46,905 nucleotides of DNA from Clostridia bacterium (lineage in GTDB: Bacteria > Bacillota > Clostridia > Oscillospirales > CAG-272). The stretch is from contig JAFULC010000062.1 in NCBI GenBank assembly GCA_017483305.1, positions 1-46,905 of the forward strand, read 5' to 3'. Made by a program: the position numbers and the translations under genes. The notes under the pieces are model-generated. The model was not told where the DNA came from and did no database searches. It saw only the letters and a list, made by a program, of their open reading frames with translations. Of the stretch, positions 43,920 through 46,905 are shown piece after piece (the stretch's first letter is position 1; the number at the start of each line of letters is the position of its first letter).

Positions 43920-44232
43920 ATGGATTTCTAATATATTTATTGTTGTTGTGATCGTTTCTGTATCAATTAATTTTATTATGTTGTTGCATAATACTCATAG
44001 CGATATATAGAACAAGTCTTACATTGTATATGAAGGCGATTTTTCGATTGACTATTATCGCGGAAATTATGTCTATATCTATGAAAATGGCAAAAGACGC
44101 ACATTGACATATGAGGATGCCGATTGTTTCTATGGCGGCACATATAATGGCAAATTGGTTTATGCTGAAAAACGAGGACGAATTTTAGAAATAATTGATT
44201 ATACGTACATTAATGATGAAAAAATTAAGTAG
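43920..44232 (+). pseudogene. Decayed paralogue of the preceding membrane protein
   Basis: The ATG at 43920 opens a frame that stops after MDF. The next frame reads a hydrophobic segment (IFIVVVIVSVSINFIMLLH), a TAG stop at 44008-44010 and then 74 sense codons to TAG at 44230-44232. The second part, NKSYIVYEGDFSIDYYRGNYV..., aligns with NECYIVYSGEFDYKNVLGQDV in the intact gene, and CFYGGTYNGKLVY aligns with IDSGEYNGTVIY. At least one frameshift and one nonsense mutation are therefore needed. A rare start within the second part cannot be excluded. Confidence 0.75.
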
Positions 44233-44260
44233 GCAATTCCCAAAATGTTGTTTGTTACAA

Positions 44261-44294
44261 ACAAAGGGACCGTTTGAAACGGTCCCTTTTTGTT
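44261..44294. terminator. Bidirectional terminator
   Basis: AAAGGGACCGTTT (44263-44275) pairs with AAACGGTCCCTTT (44277-44289), with the outermost loop bases opening, followed by TTGTT. It separates the AT-rich region from the convergent phosphatase gene. Confidence 0.88.
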
Positions 44295-44934
44295 ATACGT
44301 TTGAGGGCAATTTGGTACAAAGGTCGCCAAGGTGCGACGTATCGCTGAGCTTTACGGCGGTAAAAATTCCGTACTCGTAATCAAAAATATTCAGCGAGGC
44401 ATTTCCTACCCAACTGATCTCCTTCATTCTCTCGACGGGTAGCCCTGCGGCGGCGGTACATACTGAACGAATGGGAGTTGCATGGGTGGTTATGCAGACG
44501 GTTTTGCCTTCATTTTCTCTTGCTACGCGTTCAAGCAGTGAGATCACACGAGCAGAAAGCTCCTTGATGCTCTCACCGCCCGTGCATACCGCATTGCCAA
44601 TGTCATAGCGCCAGATTGAGTACTCCTCGGGGTAGGTCGTACAAAGGTCGTCGTAGAGCATCCCTTCCCACTCGCCGCCGTTTATCTCACGCAATTCGGG
44701 GCATTTGATGACCTCGAGACCGTGTGTCTTTGCGATTGGCAAAGCCGTATCGTAGGCGCGGCTTCGGTCGCTTGAATATATAGCGTCTATTTTTTCGTTT
44801 TTCAAGGCTTCGGCACACAGCCTTGCCTGCTTTTTACCCGTTTCGGTCAGCTCCACGTCGATAAAGCCTGCGAACAGGCCCACATCGTTTGCCGTGCTGA
44901 AGCCGTGACGGATCATTATAAATCTCGTTTTCAT
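44293..44934 (-). CDS. Histidine phosphatase superfamily protein (phosphoglycerate-mutase-like)
   Basis: 213-aa branch 1 histidine phosphatase. The RHG motif (MIRHGFSTAND, about residues 7-17) carries the phospho-accepting His; further signatures are YSSDRSRAYDTA, the catalytic Glu region LREINGGEWEG and CITTHATPIRS with the second His. Such proteins range from cobalamin-type phosphatases to metabolic house-cleaning enzymes; the substrate is unclear. AAGG lies 6 nt before the ATG. Promoter TTGACT-17-TACAAT at 44965-44993. Confidence 0.88.
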   Translation of the reverse strand: MKTRFIMIRHGFSTANDVGLFAGFIDVELTETGKKQARLCAEALKNEKIDAIYSSDRSRAYDTALPIAKTHGLEVIKCPELREINGGEWEGMLYDDLCTTYPEEYSIWRYDIGNAVCTGGESIKELSARVISLLERVARENEGKTVCITTHATPIRSVCTAAAGLPVERMKEISWVGNASLNIFDYEYGIFTAVKLSDTSHLGDLCTKLPSNV

Positions 44935-44964
44935 TTTACACCTTACTTTTTTTCGTACGAATAT

Positions 44965-44993
44965 ATTGTACTACAAAAAAGTGATTTAGTCAA
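44965..44993 (-). promoter_or_regulatory. Promoter of the histidine phosphatase gene
   Basis: Minus-strand TTGACT (44993-44988), 17-nt spacer, TACAAT (44970-44965). Confidence 0.7.
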
Positions 44994-45012
44994 GTGTAAA
45001 TTGCGTTCAAGA

Positions 45013-46524
45013 TCACGTATGCGCTTGCAGGCTTCGGCGTTTGGTCTTCTCTGTTCTTTCTTTTGCCTGATATCTTTCAAATTCGAGCTCATTGACGGTC
45101 TCGATCGCCTTCTTGCCACCGTCCGCCGCGATCGGCAAGCCGCCCGGCATCTGCTGCCATTGGGTCGCTAAAATCACGTTATCAAGTCCTTTAATACGGT
45201 TGCTTTGTCGGATGGGCAATCTTCCTTTCGGCAGGGCAAAGCTCATAAACGAGCCGATCTGTGAATCTACGTATCTTTGATAGGTCGCGGGAGTCCAGAC
45301 GTCGATGCAGGCCAGCTTATCCTTCAGGTGCGGCAATTTAGCTTCGATCAAGCTCTTTAGCGTTGCGGCGAGCTCCTGCTTTTCGGCGTTGTATGCGCTT
45401 TTATCATTACGCATATTGATAAAATCGCGCGACGTATTCTCGTCGCAGAAGCAGAGGGCTTGCAATATCTGTTTATTCTCGGGGGCAAAGCTCTTTTCGT
45501 GTGAAAACTCGCGGAGTGCAAAGGCCTCGTTATGCAAAAGCGAGCGATATTTGGGCGGAATCTCGATCATAAGGTCTCCCGAAAATCCCAATTCGGCAGT
45601 GTCGCACGAAAAGGCACACTGGTAGCTTGAAAAACGGTGCAATTGGGGATCATTGTAGAGTTTTTTGAGCTGCTTTGGCATGGGAATATCCAAGAGTCTG
45701 TCAAACATGACTGCGGGGTCGGCGGTCAGTATGATATAGTCGGCTGATATCCTATCGCCGTTTGAAAGGTTGATGGCAAGGGCTTTGTTTTTTTCGCGCT
45801 CAATGCCAATCACCTCGGTTTTTAAAAGCAATTCGCCGCCGAGGCTTCTGAAGCGGTCGGTCATTCTATTAGCCATAGCCAACGAGCCGCCTTTTGGCAA
45901 GCCGCCGTTTTCTCCGCAAAAATGTGCCCAGATCGCGATCAGGGCGAGGGAGGAAAATTCATCACTTAAAAAGGAGCAAATGAATTGTCTTAGCAACGGA
46001 CTTTTGAACCTTTGAGCAAGGTCTTTTGCCGAAAGGTCGTAATATTTTATGAGACTCGGCACCGAAATTGCAATTTTTGCTTTACTATACCTTTCGTTAT
46101 GGGATTTACCTGCAATTCCTGACATTCCCTGCACCATTTCGACGGCTTTGACCAGTGACAAGATCTCTTTTTTGTCGTCGGGGGATATTTTTATCATATC
46201 GTTTTTTGTTTGCTCGAGATCGGCATTCAATGAGATCGAAGCGCCGTTTTCTTCGCAGGTGTACAAGGTTGGCGGCTGATATACGTCCACATCACCCAGT
46301 GCGCCGAGGGTCTCCCACATTCTGTAGCCGTCGGATGCAGGATTCGTGCCCGTGAGCCAATGTATGCAGTTGTCGATATGATATTCGCCGCGCTGCCATC
46401 CCGTAAGGTTACCTCCAGCGACATTATGTCGCTCGCAAATTGTTGCCGTATGTCCGCTCAGTTGTGCATAGATGCCTGCGGACAGTCCCGAAACACCTCC
46501 GCCAACGATCGCTATTTTTGCCAT
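45013..46524 (-). CDS. Phytoene-desaturase/carotene-isomerase-like FAD oxidoreductase
   Basis: 503-aa flavoprotein of the NAD(P)/FAD amine-oxidase-like superfamily. The N-terminal dinucleotide-binding motif is IAIVGGGVSGLSAGIYAQLSGH with the acidic strand end CERHNVAGGNLTGWQ; the C-terminal FAD block is NVILATQWQQMPGGLPIAADGGKKA. By overall pattern it groups with CrtI/CrtISO- and retinol-saturase-like proteins common in gut Clostridia, but no other carotenoid genes are present, so the substrate is unknown. GAGG lies before the ATG. The terminator at 46598-46636 separates it from the rRNA gene upstream. Confidence 0.85.
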   Translation of the reverse strand: MAKIAIVGGGVSGLSAGIYAQLSGHTATICERHNVAGGNLTGWQRGEYHIDNCIHWLTGTNPASDGYRMWETLGALGDVDVYQPPTLYTCEENGASISLNADLEQTKNDMIKISPDDKKEILSLVKAVEMVQGMSGIAGKSHNERYSKAKIAISVPSLIKYYDLSAKDLAQRFKSPLLRQFICSFLSDEFSSLALIAIWAHFCGENGGLPKGGSLAMANRMTDRFRSLGGELLLKTEVIGIEREKNKALAINLSNGDRISADYIILTADPAVMFDRLLDIPMPKQLKKLYNDPQLHRFSSYQCAFSCDTAELGFSGDLMIEIPPKYRSLLHNEAFALREFSHEKSFAPENKQILQALCFCDENTSRDFINMRNDKSAYNAEKQELAATLKSLIEAKLPHLKDKLACIDVWTPATYQRYVDSQIGSFMSFALPKGRLPIRQSNRIKGLDNVILATQWQQMPGGLPIAADGGKKAIETVNELEFERYQAKERTEKTKRRSLQAHT

Positions 46525-46597
46525 ATCTTATCCTCTTTTCTGCTTTCTTTCAATCTAATTGTTGACACTGTTTTTGCTTTTAATCCAAAAGAAAGGA

Positions 46598-46636
46598 CAA
46601 AAGCTCCCGTGTTATTAAAACACGGGAGCTTTGTTG
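46598..46636 (-). terminator. Terminator downstream of the 23S rRNA gene
   Basis: AAAGCTCCCGTG (46600-46611) pairs with CACGGGAGCTTT (46621-46632), followed on the minus strand by TTTTG. It probably ends the rRNA transcript. Confidence 0.8.
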
Positions 46637-46799
46637 TCTTAAAGGGCCTATAAAAACAAAAAACACGGCTATTGCCGCGCATTTTGCATATTAACTCACA
46701 ATCGTCAAGGTAAAAGGAATGAGTTTGAGAAACCGAAACTCAAACAACCTTAAACTTCCTGTGTTGCAGTAGCGTTGACTTTCGTCATGCAACAAAGGA
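46637..46799 (-). other. 23S rRNA 3' trailer without a 5S rRNA gene
   Basis: It holds a processing-type stem with GTTGCA and TGCAAC arms close to the 23S end (about 46760-46797) and a GTTTGAG/CTCAAAC hairpin at 46721-46745. No tRNA, and nothing resembling a roughly 117-nt 5S rRNA, lies between the 23S end and the terminator. Confidence 0.6.
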
Positions 46800-46905
46800 G
46801 GTTCAAGCCCTCGGTCTATTAGTATCGGTCAGCTGAACACATTACTGTGCTTACACCTCCGACCTATCAAACTTGTAGTCTGCAAGTGACCTTACTCATT
46901 CTAGA
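46800..46905 (-). rRNA. 23S ribosomal RNA, 3' end only
   Basis: The minus strand reads the conserved 3' end of 23S: GTGTAAGCACAGTAATGTGT, then CAGCTGACCGATACTAATAG and CCGAGGGCTTGAACC. The gene continues beyond the right window edge; the exact mature 3' end (about 46800) is approximate. The window may stop here because an assembly broke at the repeated rRNA operon. Confidence 0.95.

Noticed and set aside
44008-44010. In-frame TAG as pyrrolysine or readthrough codon
   Set aside because: The same copy also needs a frameshift after MDF, so simple gene decay explains it better.

Overview
The window looks like a chromosomal segment of a spore-forming member of the Clostridia, probably an uncultured gut lineage of moderate GC. 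The clues are a small acid-soluble spore protein gene, the rimP-nusA-ylxR-ylxQ-infB and yybS-gdpP-rplI-dnaB gene orders typical of Firmicutes, GGAGG-type ribosome binding sites and TTGACA/TATAAT promoters with 17-nt spacers. No phage, insertion sequence, CRISPR array or tRNA was seen. The right end runs into the 3' end of a 23S rRNA gene on the minus strand.

Layout. 1-1.3 kb: the start of an exopolysaccharide regulation operon (chain-length/kinase activator protein plus a BY-kinase cut by the window edge). 1.4-7.2 kb: RNase HI, a stand-alone E2-like acyltransferase fold, a glycosidase-like protein that seems to have lost both catalytic glutamates, an M29 aminopeptidase and a CPBP membrane protease. 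7.2-10.4 kb: a spore protein gene, then a GT8 glycosyltransferase, PlsC-like and CrtO-like acyltransferase operon that may build an acylated glycolipid. 10.4-17.2 kb: an operon pepF-pqqD-like-S24/S26 peptidase-XRE membrane regulator, asnA, an HPr-kinase-like P-loop protein, two membrane-anchored acidic Ser/Thr/Glu-rich proteins and a left-handed beta-helix protein. 17.15-17.45 kb: a gene-free tract of consecutive hairpins. 17.4-22.7 kb: an rRNA m5C methyltransferase, a HAD phosphatase, feoAB under a candidate Fur-controlled promoter, and a NUDIX hydrolase.

22.8-28.05 kb (minus) is the transcription/translation operon rimP-nusA-ylxR-ylxQ-infB. It diverges at an AT-rich region from 28.39-38.2 kb (plus): yybS-gdpP-rplI-dnaB-tilS-hpt-ftsH, covering c-di-AMP turnover, ribosomal protein L9, replicative helicase, tRNA-Ile lysidine synthesis, purine salvage and membrane proteolysis. 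A 41-bp tandem repeat array fills the rplI-dnaB gap. 38.2-40.3 kb (minus): D,D-carboxypeptidase lipoprotein, MnmM-like tRNA methyltransferase and a Cys-rich DUF6062-like protein. 40.4-43.4 kb (plus): 8-oxoguanine glycosylase, an unknown protein and a MATE exporter. 43.4-44.2 kb is an AT-rich island with an intact membrane protein followed by a decayed paralogue. 44.3-46.5 kb (minus): a histidine phosphatase and a phytoene-desaturase-like flavoprotein, then the 23S rRNA end.

The best candidates for something undescribed are the PqqD-like/S24-S26 peptidase/HPr-kinase-like set (maturation-type proteins with no visible precursor or radical SAM enzyme), the glycosidase-like protein without catalytic residues, the 41-bp repeat array, the 17.2-17.4 kb hairpin tract and the decaying paralogue pair. 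All names rest on motif recognition by eye; no database search was run.
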